Assembly: GCA_013398295.1 (NCBI GenBank)
Contig: VZSF01003944.1
Span: 53,949-117,948 of the forward strand
Direction: 5' to 3'
From: Chionis minor
Lineage: Eukaryota > Chordata > Aves > Charadriiformes > Chionididae
DNA length: 64,000 nucleotides
The translations under genes and the position numbers were made by a program. This document shows, in pieces, positions 36,197-49,076 of the stretch. Every line of letters starts with the position of its first letter. Within the stretch, counting starts at the first letter, position 1. The notes below the pieces were generated by a model. It made no database searches. It was not told the origin of the DNA and worked only from the letters and a program-made list of their open reading frames with translations.

Positions 36197-39100
36197 TAGG
36201 AATAACAAGGATAAACATACAAGAGCAAAATACCTGACTTCTTATTAATCTCTTCAGGTTCACCTCAACTTTTTATTAATCTCTATTTTTTTGTGTGGTA
36301 TGATTTCTTCTTGCAGAGATTATTCTATATTGGTTGCTTTGCTCTTGCACTATGGCATCTCCCAGAGTTGTAATATCCTGACCATCCCAATGCTTACTGG
36401 AATGCTGTCCATCCTCAGAAGCTGGATACAACATTAGGACACAGTGGCGGGTTTGATAGCCTGTTTCCACCAGAACAGTGAGGCCTAGCACACTTTCCTT
36501 CCTTTCCTGCTTTGGCTCTTTACTATCCAGGAGTCCTTTAGGGACTGGACACATGTAATATGGCAGCGTTGATTCAGCACTGCTTGTTCCTTTTTACGCG
36601 CCCATTTGTTCACACAGTTTTGCAGTGTGCCGCAATAAGAGGTATAACAGCCTGCTCACACTGTTACACCTGACCTATCACACACTTGAGCTGGTTCCAA
36701 GAACTGAGAAGGAACATGCCGATGTGCTGATTTCATCCATACAGCCTGAGCAAATTAAGGAAAACTCTGAAATGGTTTTGACTGAGCATCTGCCAAAAAA
36801 GCAGCCAGCTGGCAATCAGCTGTCATGGCTCATCTTCCCCACATATGTACAATTCTACAAATTTATAATTTACGCAGGTTAGAAATTTTGGGCATGAGTT
36901 GTCTTTTGCCCTGTCCTTTCCTCATGGAGAAATTATAGTAATCATTTCTAGACCTTCTGAGACTAGGAAAACCCAAAAGCAACATGTCCCATGTTTTAAA
37001 ATTGTTTTCAAATGAGTTGCATTTTCAAAGGATTTTGTGTTCTGTTCCATTAAGTATTCCCTTTGTAGCTTTGGAATGGGTCAAGGAGAGGGGAGGTACT
37101 ATAAATAAAATCATTGTTAAAACAATTTGTTGAAGGGCACTGTCTCCTGCCATTATTTTTGATACATTAGAAAAGTAACTACTATGAATCTGCACACCAG
37201 TAGGTCTAAGAATCCTCAAGGAGTGTTTCAGGGACAAGCTGAAAATACAAAAGTTATTCCAATATGCATCTGTATAGCATTTTTCATAAATAATCTATTA
37301 CAACAGTTCAGGCTAGTAGGGTCAAGTTTTTTCCTGGAAGCAAACACTGATTCAGTATTCTGCTTGATGAACATATGCTACTGTTTCATGGCTGAAAATA
37401 CTTAACAGGATTTTTTTGTTATTTATGCTATTTTGAACAATTCAATGAGAGAAAAACAACTTGATTTAGATTGCCCATTAACTTTGATCTAAACTGTCAA
37501 AATATGATATCTAGTTTAATAAAACGAAAACTCAAAAAAAAAGAAAAATAATCCAACCACAAAAAAAAAATTCAGCTTGGCAAAGAAAGCATAAACACTA
37601 ATACAGATTTGAGATGGATCTGACATGGATTTTCTCTGTTCACAGGAGGTATGATGCAAACTCACATTCATAAGCAAACTACCAGGTACCTAGTTTGTAA
37701 TGCATGAAGAGTACCATTCAAGCACTCCTTAATGAGATCTGAGCTAATTCCATTTTTTCACAAAGGCTCAAATATTGTTTTCACATTCCTTTCAAGTTCC
37801 CTCATGATGAAATAATCTACTTCTTCCTTTTCTACCAGCTATCTACATGTACAAAATTAGTAATACCTGTGAGGAAATTGCTTTGTCTGTGAACTAACAG
37901 TAGCAGCTTTACTAAACTAAGGTGGCTGAACTGTTGGTTCCTTAAACTGTGGTGCTCTCAGCGTTATATTAGGGACTTGACTCTCGCCATGTTTGGGGGT
38001 GACTCCAGTGCTTTGAACAGAAAATGTTGGATTCTGTGTGAGTTCAGAAGTAAGTGAAGGTGGGAAAAAAGGAGTGCTACGTCTCTTGGCAAAAATTTTG
38101 TGGCTCTGTTTGTTTAACTGAGTCTCTTTTAAGGATAAAAATATCAGTAACGCTCCCAAATTCAGAAGACATGCTGTGAACAACCTGCATTTTTAAAACA
38201 CTTCTTAAGCAGTTCCTGTTAAATATGTGCTTGGAAAAATATCTCATCCTGTCATTTTTATGAGTTATAATTCCCCCTTCCCATTTGTATTTAGCAATAT
38301 TCATGTTGATTCAAACGTATTTCCATGAGTTTTGATTGAAATTTGCCTAAATAAAATAAATTTTCTATTTTTAGTACAATCAACATTGCCACTACAGTAG
38401 CGTAATGCACATCAAATACACTTTCTCTTCAGATTGCACATAGGCTCAACTATCAATCTATGATAGAGATTTTAATTGTATAGCTTTTATTGCTCAGAAT
38501 GCAGCAGAGGGAAGAAAAAAAGATTGACTGAATATTTACGATCAGCCTGCAATGACTCATTTTCTTATAAGTGGAATTTAGAACTAGGCTACAATTAAGT
38601 GCTTTTTGCTGCCTCTTGACATGTCACTTGATTATCCAAACAATATGTAAAACAGTAACATATCTCTTAGAATATGTTGAAAGGACAACATCAAAAATGG
38701 ATGTTAGTAATACCATATAGCATCTCTAGATTTAAGAGGGCTTCTCTCTAAGCACAGAAAACTTCAGAGCTGCCGCAATCCATTTTAGCAAAGTAGCTGT
38801 GCAGAAGAAATCAACTGTTTATCAATAAGTTGCCAAAGTAATATTAAAATAGCATAAATGAAGAAAGGATGGAAAGGACACTTTTGATTCATGAATATTG
38901 ATTTTTTTATTATGAATGTCATATCCTTACAGTTAAAAGGATAACTTAGGCTGCAGAGGTTTGCAAGAGACTTAAAAGTTAACTAATCATTAGTCAGAGT
39001 TGAGTTCACATTGATTTCTTCATCTTTGGTGGCAGAAGCTTTCCACTGCAGACAAGAACTCAAACAATTAGAACAAACAGAAGAGACTTGTTGGTTTTTT

Positions 39101-39275
39101 AGGCAGCTGCAGAGTTTCCTGTCACTATAGAAGCAGGGGAATAGGAGGTTATCTGAATTTTGGTGGAAAAGGAATGGTCTGTAGTACTATGTGATCAAGA
39201 CCATCTATGTATATTTCAAAACAAGAAGTGGTGGTATAACTGTCCTTTTCTCAAAGTTTCTCCTTTCTGTGTTAC
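36197..39275. other. AT-rich sequence without a recognisable gene
   Basis: Unique DNA with short chance frames on both strands. No repeat family or gene recognised. Confidence 0.5.
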
Positions 39276-39439
39276 CTGGGATATAAGTGCTTCATTGTTA
39301 TAATTTCTCATGTATTTCTCGTGTATTGTTTCTCCCATTCCACTCAAAATATCTGTCTGAGGTCCATAGAAGCACTTAAAAACTAAGGAACAGATTATGC
39401 AATATCCAATGTAAACCAGTCCAGCCATCGTCACATACA
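39276..39439 (-). CDS. Candidate internal exon encoding one membrane segment
   Basis: On the minus strand a 164-bp segment is bounded by an AG acceptor (39440-39441, with an ACTAAC branch-like motif at 39452-39457) and a CAG/GTAACA donor (GT at 39274-39275). It starts in phase 1 (two bases, then 54 codons) and ends in phase 0. The reading begins with a hydrophobic stretch (AGLVYIGYCIICSLVF) followed by KCFYGPQTDILSG and a charged, asparagine-rich tail (HEKYMRNYNNEALISQ). This looks like a transmembrane helix followed by a cytoplasmic or luminal segment. The acceptor lacks a long pyrimidine tract and the branch motif is close to it. I do not recognise the protein. Confidence 0.33.
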
Positions 39440-42155
39440 CTATATGTATTAGTTAGTAATGCACGTGTTTAAAGATATGTTTGATTTATTCTCCTGTTTT
39501 TTGGTGTGCCTTAAATTGAATACCTCCTGGGTTAATTTCTGCATGTGCCCTGTGCAGATGGACTTCATTTGGCCAAGAACAGGCCCGAGGATAGCCGAGG
39601 GAGGAGAAGTTACACATAACCCAGCAGGAAAGCTTCGCATTTGTTTTAAAATTTTTGTATCAGTAATTTCCCAGAATTTTCTTTAATAACAAAAAAGCAT
39701 CATTAACACAATGACATTTGGTGCCATCTGAAATACTTATCAAGAAACAACAGCAAAAGAAAAATAATATTCTGAGTTTTCCATTTTGTCTTTCAACCTT
39801 GCAATGCCATTTATTCTCAAATGCACATCTGGGCTTTAATCTGACATGGTCATTAAACCAAAGGAATAGATTTTGTTGTACATCAGATTCTAAGGAGACT
39901 GTATAATGCTCAATTAGCACTTTCTGCTTCGGTAAGATTTTACTTCAGCCAACCATACTTAAGCTATTGCTGAAGATAACTATCAAGAGATAATTATTTT
40001 CTATTGCTTAAAAAACCAAAACACTAAAAAGCAAAACTTGGCTATCAGTTTATTATCACTTTGGTGTTCATATTCATGTCATTGACTCTGACGCTATTCA
40101 GCTTGCCAAAACATAGTGACCAACAGGTCTTAAAGGTGTCACAGCTATGAAAAGCTATGAGGATAGCTATGAAGAATTATTCCTCAGGTAGGTCCCTTAT
40201 AATTCAGGCTATTTATTTATCCATTTATGTATAACCTGTAATACTTTTGGTCCTTTTTCTTCTTTCTATTAGTAAGAAAGATAATCACTTTCAAATACCA
40301 AGACAACATTCTTGTAAAAAATCTCAGCCTCTGAAATCTCTTATCGAAGTTTCTCCATTACTCTCTCAGCACATCTTAATATATCAAATCAACATATTAC
40401 GTACTTTCACACCATTTTACAGTTTAAGAAAAAACACTTTTCTGTCAAAGGCAAAATTCCAATCGCTTATTTTGATTAATTTATGGCTTTTAACATAAAT
40501 CTTCATCAAATACGTTCAATATCTGTCCTTGTTTTTCTAACTGATCACCTGCACTTATGTGGTTGAAATTTTTGCTCTTTTGTTTGGTCTCCTGCCTTTC
40601 AGTAGGTGCTTCCTGCCCAGAGATTTTATACATCTGATTGTTTTCTTCTCTGGACTCTTGCTAGCTCCCTCAGACACTTACATATTTGATCTCAGTGATG
40701 CCTACTTACACCATTGACCACTGACATCTCTTGACCACAATGACTCCAGCTCCCAAGAGTGAAACAGACATGTGTTGCCTTGAAGAGAAGCACTGGTAAT
40801 TCATTTGACCCCACGGCATCTGTGGTCTAACACCTATTCTACTCATATAAATTTTAAGAACTAACAGGTAGTGCTGCATCTTGGTTTTCAAGGAGTGATA
40901 ATCAAAAACTAGCCAGAGTGTATTCTTTATTTTAAGAACAAATAAGCAAACAAAACCTCTGGTTTGCTAATCCATCCAATACTGACATGATAGTCCCCAC
41001 CTTTGTAGGGTCCCTGAGTAATAAAAACTGGCTTTCCATCAATATTTTTAAAAAACTCTTCTGCTCCCATATTTGGTAATATTAGATTTTTAACTAACCT
41101 TAGTAGAATATTAATGTAAGAATAATACCCAAACACTTAGCTTCAAAATGGCAGGTGTGAATTGTGTAAGAGAAAGAGGTCATTTAACATGGAATTCCTC
41201 TGATTTAAGTCACTTTCATAAAGAAACCGGGGAAAACCTCAGTAGCCTACTTCAAATAAAGACTTAATTGAGCTTACCAGATCTATTAGATGTAACAAGA
41301 TATCACTGGTGTAGAATGAATATTTAACTTAAGTCACACACTGGGATATCTTTTAATTTGATTGTTAATCTTAATTGCAAAAACCACTATCTATAAGGCT
41401 AAAATAAATAGGAGAGGAGAAAAGGACATATTTTGATGTGGGGGAGGGGGGAATACTTGCATTAAAAAAAGTAAAATTGGAGCATTAATAAGTATATTTG
41501 AAGAAAGAAAGTAAAAAATGTTTTCTAAGTCCTGAGTGATGTCCAAACCACTGTGAATTAAAGCAAATAAAGGTCATTCCAAATGACTTATCATGTTTTC
41601 CGCTTCTAAGGAATTGATTTCAGCTCTAATTATGTATTATCAATGGTCCAGTGAAAGATGTTGTAACATTTCCTCTTAGTATTTGAAGGCAATGAGTCTG
41701 GTTCTAATTGCTCACCATTTCTGCAGCAGAACAATTTCTCTGGTTGTCTCTGATCTAAATAACATCGGTGCTACTACTGTATGGCACTTTACAGTGCTTG
41801 GAAGTAAGGAATGTTTAAAAAAGTGAGCTTTGTATAAAAATAGCAGGTTGAGTCGCACTATAAAAACTGTCACATCTGTATTAAATTGATGATATATTTG
41901 ACAATGCATAGTAATCCTTCCAGGTTTCTTTTTTTTCATTTGTATTACAGTATATTGTCAATGGAGAAGACATAGAATATTTTTTTAAACACCAGAGAAA
42001 GACTGATAACTTTTCTGAAAAATTACCTAGTTGAGATCACTGAGAAAAAATATAGCTGCTCACAGAATTGATTTAGCCTGCATTTTTTCTGCTCAAAATT
42101 ATAATTAATTTTCTTTAATTATTAACAGATACAAAAATATTGACATATATTTTAC
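39440..42155. other. Unique sequence with one weak exon-like frame
   Basis: Mostly AT-rich DNA. A minus-strand frame at 41136-40927 (separate entry) is the only thing of note. Three near-copies of AGCTATGA occur at 40144-40171. Confidence 0.5.
40927..41136 (-). other. Exon-like open frame, protein unidentified
   Basis: A 69-codon minus-strand frame with a protein-like middle: MGAEEFFKNIDGKPVFITQ, then GPYKGGDYHVSIGWISKPE. Possible donors are AAAG/GTGGGG (GT at 40999-41000) and GAG/GTTTTG; possible acceptors upstream near 41094-41101 are poor. It may be an exon of the same putative minus-strand gene, a fragment of an old pseudogene, or chance. I cannot assign a family. Confidence 0.22.
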
Positions 42156-42405
42156 TGTTATTGGCTGGGATAGTTAATTTTCTTCATAGCAGCTGGTATA
42201 GTGTTGTTTGGGACTTGTGATGAAAACAGTGTTGATAACACAGGGCTGTTTTACCTATTGCCGAGCAGTGCTTACACAACATCAATGCCTTTCTTGTTTC
42301 TCATGCTGCCCAGCCAGTGAGCAGGCTGGGAGCGCACAAGAAGCTGGGAGGGGACATATTCGGGAAAGCTGACCCCAGCTGACCAAAGGGATATTCTGTG
42401 ACATC

Positions 42406-42608
42406 ATGACATCATGCTCAGCAATAAAAGCTGAAGGAAGAAGGAAGAAGGGGGGACATGGGAAGTTAGGGTGTTTATCTTCCCAAGTCACCATTACATG
42501 TGTTCCATGCCATATGACATCATGCTTGGTATATAAAGCTGGGGGAAGAAGGAAGGGGGGAGTGTTCGGAGTTACAGCATTTGTCTTCCCAGACAAGCAT
42601 TACATGTG
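42406..42608 (+). repeat. Tandem duplication of the LTR promoter segment, period about 108 bp
   Basis: Copy one (42406-42502) and copy two (42514-42608) both run from ATGACATCATGCT through an AATAAAAGCTG/ATATAAAGCTG box, a GGAAGAAGGAAG stretch, TCTTCCCA and ATTACATGTG. They differ at many positions, so the duplication is old. Copy two retains TATATAAAG; copy one has CAATAAAAG at the same place. Confidence 0.85.
42530..42538 (+). promoter_or_regulatory. LTR TATA box
   Basis: TATATAAAG lies in the U3 part of the LTR, a normal position for the retroviral core promoter. ATGACATCATG just upstream (42514-42524) contains TGACATCA, close to a CRE/AP-1-type site. Whether it is still active cannot be told from sequence. 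Confidence 0.6.
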
Positions 42609-44779
42609 ATGGAGCCCTGATTTCCTAGAAATGGCCGAACACCTGCTTGCTGATGAGAAGTGGAGAATTAATTTCTTGTTTTGTTTTGCCTGCACGTGCA
42701 GTTTTTTCTTTACCTATTAAGCTGTCTTTATCTCAACCTACAAGTTTTCTCACTTTAATACTTCTAGTTCTTTCCCCCATCTCACTAGGGGGGGGTCAGT
42801 GAGCGGGCAGCTGTGTGGGGCTTAGCTACCTGCTGGGGTTAAACCACAATAAACTGTTGCTTGCTGCCATAAAACTTGCCACTACAATTTTTTTTTTTTT
42901 TTGAAAGGGTTTTCTTTGTTCTTCCAAATATGAAATTTTGAATCAGACATTATCAAAATATTTAGGTTTAGAAAATAAAATTTAAAATGTCAGTCCCAAC
43001 TTCCATCACCTGGACAAATAGGCTGAGAGAGAAATCAACAACAGAAGCCCAAAGAATCTATGTGACAACTTCAGAGCCTCGTGGGATGGTGGGAAGCCAG
43101 TGCTCTAAGAAAACTATGAAATGGATGCTCTCTGACCTCTTCTAATGGAAGATTTTTTTTAAGTGTGGGATTTTTCATGTCCAGTACAAGTGTTTTTTTT
43201 ACTTCTCTGTATGAAAATTCAGTGGTCGAAAACTGCCCATGCAAAGTCATCTGCAATGTATCTCAATTTGTCAAAAGTTAAATCTCCTTAAGTCACTTTT
43301 AAACCTTTACAACCAGAAAAGGGGCACAGCCCAAGGGAGGTTGTGTTTCCAATGGAGTCTGCCTAAGAGCTGCACCCTGCTTGCTCCACCACAGACCTTA
43401 TCTCTCAGGTTAGAACCCATGTGTCCAAGGCATGTTTGAAAGTCAAGACATAAATCAGTGGATTAATATAATTATTTTCTGAAATTATTTGGTTTTAATT
43501 GTGTGGTTTGTTTTTCGGGTATTTTATTAATTTATTTGGGCCATAAGCGCAACATCTTGTTATTTGAAATTAACTTCTCCATCTTTTCCATGAATTACTG
43601 AAGGATCATTCTGGAATTAATCTGTAACTAAGAATAAACTTTAATAAGAAACAGAAAAATGAAAAAACTTTACAATAGCAGTGAAAGGAAGAATCCCAGA
43701 TCATCACCTTGAGTCTTACAGTGCTCACAGTTAACAGAGGAATAGGCATTTCGCTTATGATTTCATTGTAATTCACATTCAGCTCATCACCTATTCATCT
43801 TAGAAACACTAACTAAGATTCAAAAATCTCTGGCAACAGAATGGAAAATTAGCATGAACCTCAGAGACCAACTTTTGCGATTCTGAGAAAGATGAGGAAA
43901 CTCGGATAGCTCTGGCTCTCCTTTAGGGATCTATATTTATATAAATATTCACCATGATCTAGGTATCAGTCCTTGACTCTTACTCTATGACTGCTCAGCA
44001 TCCTCTATTTTAAGGCAAAAATGGGAAATTAAGACCTTTCCCATGTGGATCATGATCCTCTTCACTTCAGTTACTTCTTTTACGTCCAACATTCTGTAGT
44101 TAAACTTGTACTGAAATTCACATTCTCTGGCACCCATTAACGCTTCAGCTGGTAAAATAATTTTTAAAAATTGACATCTACCTCCTCTAGTGACTTTTAG
44201 TTTAGAAAAGTTTATTTTTTTCACTAGTATGTATGAAAATATAAACTTATGCAACAAAATAATTTCAGGGTACAAAAAGTAGGTTAATTAAAATACCCAC
44301 ATTTATGCCTGCATTGCTTTTGTTTCATTCACTGAAAGATATTCTACCCAACAGATGGGCAAATGTCTGCAGGTCATAAAACTAATGGTATTCTAGTAAA
44401 ATTCAACATAAGGTTCTTATTTCTTGAAGCATAAAGCAACTTCATGCAAATGAAAGTACACAGCAAAAATCCCTCAGTTATTTCACAGCTTCATATTCTA
44501 CATCTAAAAGTTCAATTCAAGACCTTAGGATTTACTTTCTTAGAGGATCAAATAATTATCTATCTTGTGAAATACATGGGTCTGGGGGTTTACCTCCACT
44601 CTTTCTTTCTTTCCCTCATTTGTTTTTTTACACACTTACTTAATAAAACTGAAGAAAATAGAGTTTGAGGGACAAGCTGGCTTTCCAGTTGAAAAACTGA
44701 GTTGACACTTAACAAATGCAAGCTCGATCTATTACAGGTGCAAGAAATGGCACTGTACAAGATTTTGGTTTTATTTACT

Positions 44780-44808
44780 TGTTTGTATATACAATGTATA
44801 TACAAACA
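44780..44808. repeat. Perfect 13-bp hairpin
   Basis: Arms 44780-44792 and 44796-44808 are exact reverse complements around a 3-base AAT loop, within a GTATATACA-rich stretch. Likely microsatellite-derived. Confidence 0.85.
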
Positions 44809-45530
44809 TGTATATATACAATGATGGAACATACTTTTAAAAAAAAAATTAACTAATTTCATAGAATTAGCTCTTGGAAACCGTACTGGGTAAAAACAAG
44901 TTGCAGCTTATGCTTTACAGCTTGTGAATTGCAGCTTATGTATGTTTCTAAACTACATAAATATTTGAATGAATTTACAGAAAGTTTCATGCAGTGAGTG
45001 AGACACAAAAACTGTAAGCAGTGTGGAAAAAAAATGTGTTAAAATTTCTAGGACAAAGGAGCTGCAAATACGAAGAAAACAAGAAAATCTGGATCTAAGA
45101 TGACCAATGGAAAGGGCGCAGGATGGTCAAGCTGCATAAGCAAAGTTAAACAAGTTGTTGATGTTATGTCAACCCACCATTGTGGTAGCCACAATATATT
45201 TACTACTATATAGATATAGTAGATATGTTATATATCCTTTTAAACCTGTAACTAACTTTGATTTTTTTTTGTAGTCAAAATATATCAAAAATATTCCATA
45301 AACGGCATCCAGCCTGGTATAACAAAATGCATGACTACCCTATGTAACACCCCATAGTCTCAGGAACAAGTATATGTGGAAATAAAAATTTACTGGAGAC
45401 TTGCACTCCCTTCTTGTTTGATTTGGTCATGATTCAAATCTTGGGTAGTGAATTTTACAAGTCCACATGGAGAAAGGAGGAGTATCTTCCTCCTCCCGTG
45501 TGCAACCATTTTTTCAGGGGACAATCCCCA

Positions 45531-45552
45531 ATATGAAGGCAAACCTTCATAT
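45531..45552. repeat. Perfect 9-bp hairpin
   Basis: ATATGAAGG (45531-45539) and CCTTCATAT (45544-45552) pair around a 4-base loop. No terminator or RNA gene context. Confidence 0.75.
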
Positions 45553-46916
45553 ATCTATTTCTGCCCATGTTTTCCAAGTGAAGAAAGTTTGATATGAGAG
45601 CCTGCAAAAATGTTCAGACGTTCACATACATAATGCTGGGCACGAATTGTTAATTTTCTTATGCTTACTTTATTATTAATTTATTATCCCCAATATGGTA
45701 GAAAGGATTTTTTTTTTCTCTGTATTACTTGAGAAAGAATGTTATAAAAAGGATTTATTTGGATGACTTGCCCCTATAAAAGAATAGTTTGGGAACACTT
45801 TAATAAAAAAAATATGAAAATACTACTTATGGATAAAAGTGCTTCATTAAAGAAACTGAAGACAATATTTCTTTCAATTTCTCACTCTAATTTCTCTTTT
45901 AGAGTGTAAAATGTATTTTGTGCCTATACGCTTCCTTACCCAGCTAAAATGTTTTCTTTCTCCCCTCCAAAGCATGTGAATTTGTCAAGTCCGGCTTTCT
46001 TGGAGCTGTAGCAAAGATCATAGAATTTGGAAATGAGAGAAAGATTCCTTCATCTCCACTTGAAAAATAAATAGTCTCTCAGGGACAGTACCGTGAAACA
46101 AGGGCAAACTGAAAAACACAAATGCTAGCCTGAACATGGATAGGGAACAGAGAAAAACGGATCTTACTTTTGGGAGAAAACTGGCTGAGAGGAGCCAAGT
46201 TACAGAAGCCAGAAAAATACTTCCAATGTGAGCCAGAGACCTCATTCTAGTGTCTCACCCATACGACAGCTTTTGTGAGATATTTGCTAGTCTGCAGTCA
46301 CGTACTGGCAGACTGTGTGCAGGGCTGTGGATGCTGGATGCTGGCCTGTGTGTTGTAGCTCCATATGTGGATGCTTGAGATCTGCAAGCTTCCCAGTCTA
46401 CGTCTGCATATGTCTTCTGCAAGACAATAAAATACTTCCTTAGGGACCACAAGAAGTTATTACATTGGTTAGTATTACAGGGGTTTTGAGGTGCTTTCTT
46501 TCTTGGGAATGGAGACATAGGAGTTCATGTATTTCTGACTCATAGAAGGATCTCCTGTTTCCTAAAACAGACACAGAAAATTTCCACTGCTGATAATTGT
46601 ACCAAAGAGCTCAAAGGAAACACTGACCAGTGATACTACGACCTTCTTAGATGGACTGTGCTGATCAAAACTATGTTTTGAAGTGTGGTGTAATAAGGCT
46701 GATTTTATTAATCCTACGTCAAAGAAAGATGATCATTATCAAGAGCAAAATCTAGCCTCAGAAGTGCACTTTTTATTCATAGATTAAAATGGCCTTGCTA
46801 TTTTAAAAATTCCATAAAACCTCTGAGTAAGTTGATACATGGGGATGCATATTGGCCCTATAGCCACCCAAGCGTAGGATGTATATCTGTCCACATGACC
46901 ATTAGAAAGCTGAAAA

Positions 46917-47760
46917 ATCATAGAGTCATAGAATGATTTAGGTTGGAAGGGGCCTTAAAGATCATCTAGTTCCAACCTGCTCATGACAGGCAAGGACGCA
47001 CCCCACTAGACCTGGTTGCTCAAAGCTCCATCCAACCTGGCCTTGAACACTTCCAGGAATGAAGCTTCCCTGGACAACTTGTTCCAGTGCCTCATTAGCC
47101 TCATAGTGAAAAATTTCTTTTTAATATCTGATCTAAATCTACCCTCTTCTAGTTTGAAGCCATTACCCCTCGTTCTGTCACTACATGCCCTTGTAAAAAG
47201 GCCCTCTCCAGCTTTCTTGTAGCCCCCCATTAAGTACTGGAAGGCTGCTGTAAGGTCTTCTCCGAGCCTTCTCGTCTCCAGGCTGAACAATCCCAACTCT
47301 CTCAGCCTTTCTTCATAGGAGAGGTACACTAACCCTCTGATCATCTTCATGGCCTTCTTCTGGACTCACTCCAACAGGTCCATGTCATTCTTACACTGGG
47401 GACTCCAGATCTGGATACAGTATTCCCGGTGGGGTCTCATGATAGCAAAGCAGAAGGGCAGAATTACCTCCCTCGACTTAGTGGTCATGCTTCTTTTCAT
47501 GCAGCCCAGGACACAGCTGGCCTTCTGGGCTGCAAGTGCACATTGCTGGCTCATGTTGAGCTTCTCATTCACCAACGCCCTCAAATCCTTCTCCCTAAGG
47601 CTGCTTTCCATCCATTCTCTGCCCGGCCTTTATTTGTGCATGGGACTGCCCCCGACCCACATGCAGGACTATTTAACAAAGATGTTAAATAGTACCGGTC
47701 CCAATACTGACCCCCGAGGAACACAACTTGTCACTGCTTGCCACTTGATTGACAATGGAA
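46917..47760 (-). mobile_element. CR1 LINE 3' half with an internal deletion
   Basis: Starts at the left with a CR1 3' terminus (AATCATAGAGTCATAGAATG) and runs through the ORF2 C-terminus (minus frame 47350 to 47006, with [36 protein letters not shown] and ending RLDGALSNQV) and the upstream thumb region (47611 to 47366, with [19 protein letters not shown]). Near 47671-47683 the sequence jumps from GCAGGAC to the reverse transcriptase segment ending in GATGTTAAATAG, so a stretch of the element is missing compared with copies at 1-200 and 62290-62480. The copy is 5'-truncated near 47760. Confidence 0.93.
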
Positions 47761-48144
47761 AATCTGATCTCCTTAGCAGCTACTAACTGATATGTGGCTT
47801 ACATAAATTTTTGCTGTATAACCACCTCATTGGATATTCCTGTGACCTCAGTTACCTGACAGACCCTTAGAGTGATTGTGAAAAGCAGGTGTCTGCAAAC
47901 GTCCCAGTTCCTGGAAACTCCAGAGACAGCATGATTCCTCACACCTACTCTCGTGAAAGGTACTGTAAACACACGCTAGATGTGAAGACTGTGTCTTTGT
48001 TGGACACCTTATACTAACATATTTCTACACAGCCTTATAATTCCAATGAGTATTCCCAAAAAAGGACAAAAAGATGTGAATCCCTCATGTTCCTGGTTAT
48101 TTTTCTTTCAAAACAACAGTGGGTTTCAAAGTATCAAATATTTT

Positions 48145-48168
48145 ATTAAAATTAAAATTAAAATTAAA
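48145..48168. repeat. (ATTAAA)4 tandem repeat
   Basis: Four exact 6-bp units. Confidence 0.9.
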
Positions 48169-49041
48169 GGTTAAAATTACACCTTCAGAAAACTTGTTAT
48201 CTGAGAAAACGTTGCCAGTGCAATAATGAGAATGTAATTACAATTTCATTTATAACAAGTGGTGTTCAATTATTTTTTCTATAAAGAAAGATTTATTAAC
48301 AGCAGTCAGTGCTGAGATTCTGAATATAGATGATTTTTGCATTTGTTGAAAAATAAACAAGAGGCAGCCTCCACACTGAACAGGCTCATGTGATATATTC
48401 AAGATATATCTTCTATAGAACCAGTTCCCCCCCTCCAACTGCTGTTATTTAACAATTGCACTTAATTAATCCAATTTTGTTTACTTGACTTGCTCCAGAT
48501 TTTCACGCACACAGAACCTGTAGGATTGCAGGGAGAAGAAACAGAGACTAATAGCAGAGAAAATGTGAAACAAACAGATCAGGTAACACAGGAAAAAGCA
48601 TAAAGTATGGTAAAATGGCATAGAAAAACACCCTCTGATAATGATGAGGACTACATCAAACCAAAAATGAAGACACACCATACGAAGTAACCTCCTGGTT
48701 TCAGAAAAGACAGTACAACATAACAGGATAAATCAATTAATGTGACGTGAGAGAACTGGGGAACATTAATTATGCATCTCTAAGACCATAGCATTTTCTT
48801 TTTCAAACTCCTTTTATTTCTTCTGAAATAGGCCAGCTGGACTCTGATGGCATTTTCTCTAGGAAGTCAGAGGCTATTTGTTCATATGTTGGTTGTCTTT
48901 TTCCTTTCTCAAGACCAACTGAAGAGAGTTAGGGTAGAAAGGCAAGTCAGGAAAGAACAGATATAAACAGCTCATGTGGACTTGACAACCTCACTGTATG
49001 GAAGAATTCTATTAAATTCTGAGTTTGAAATATTGTTGGGT

Positions 49042-49076
<35 letters not shown>

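Larger units (their letters stand above)
42156..42851 (+). mobile_element. Solo LTR of an avian endogenous retrovirus, plus strand
   Basis: The block starts with TG and the words TTGGCTGGGATAG and AGCTGGTATAGTG, and ends with GGCTTAGCTACC, then GCTGGGGTTAAACCACAATA. I know these ends from a very common bird LTR. The U3 part includes a TATA box (42530-42538), and CTATTAAGCTGTCTTTATC (from about 42713) marks the region near the polyadenylation signal. A G-run (42788-42795) lies near the end as expected. No retroviral genes or second LTR follow, so this is a solo LTR. The 3' end has AATA rather than the expected CA-type end, suggesting decay, and I find no clean target-site duplication. Confidence 0.8.
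42852..46916. other. AT-rich sequence without a recognisable gene
   Basis: Unique DNA with a T15 run (42888-42902), small hairpins listed separately, and short chance frames. No gene or nameable mobile element. Confidence 0.5.

Noticed and set aside
47349..47786. 145-codon plus-strand frame
   Set aside because: It is antisense to the CR1 copy at 46917-47760; the real, decayed reading is on the minus strand.
47877..48050. Minus-strand frame of about 59 codons without ATG ending at a CAG/GTAACT site
   Set aside because: No convincing acceptor and an odd composition; it shows how often such frames arise by chance here.
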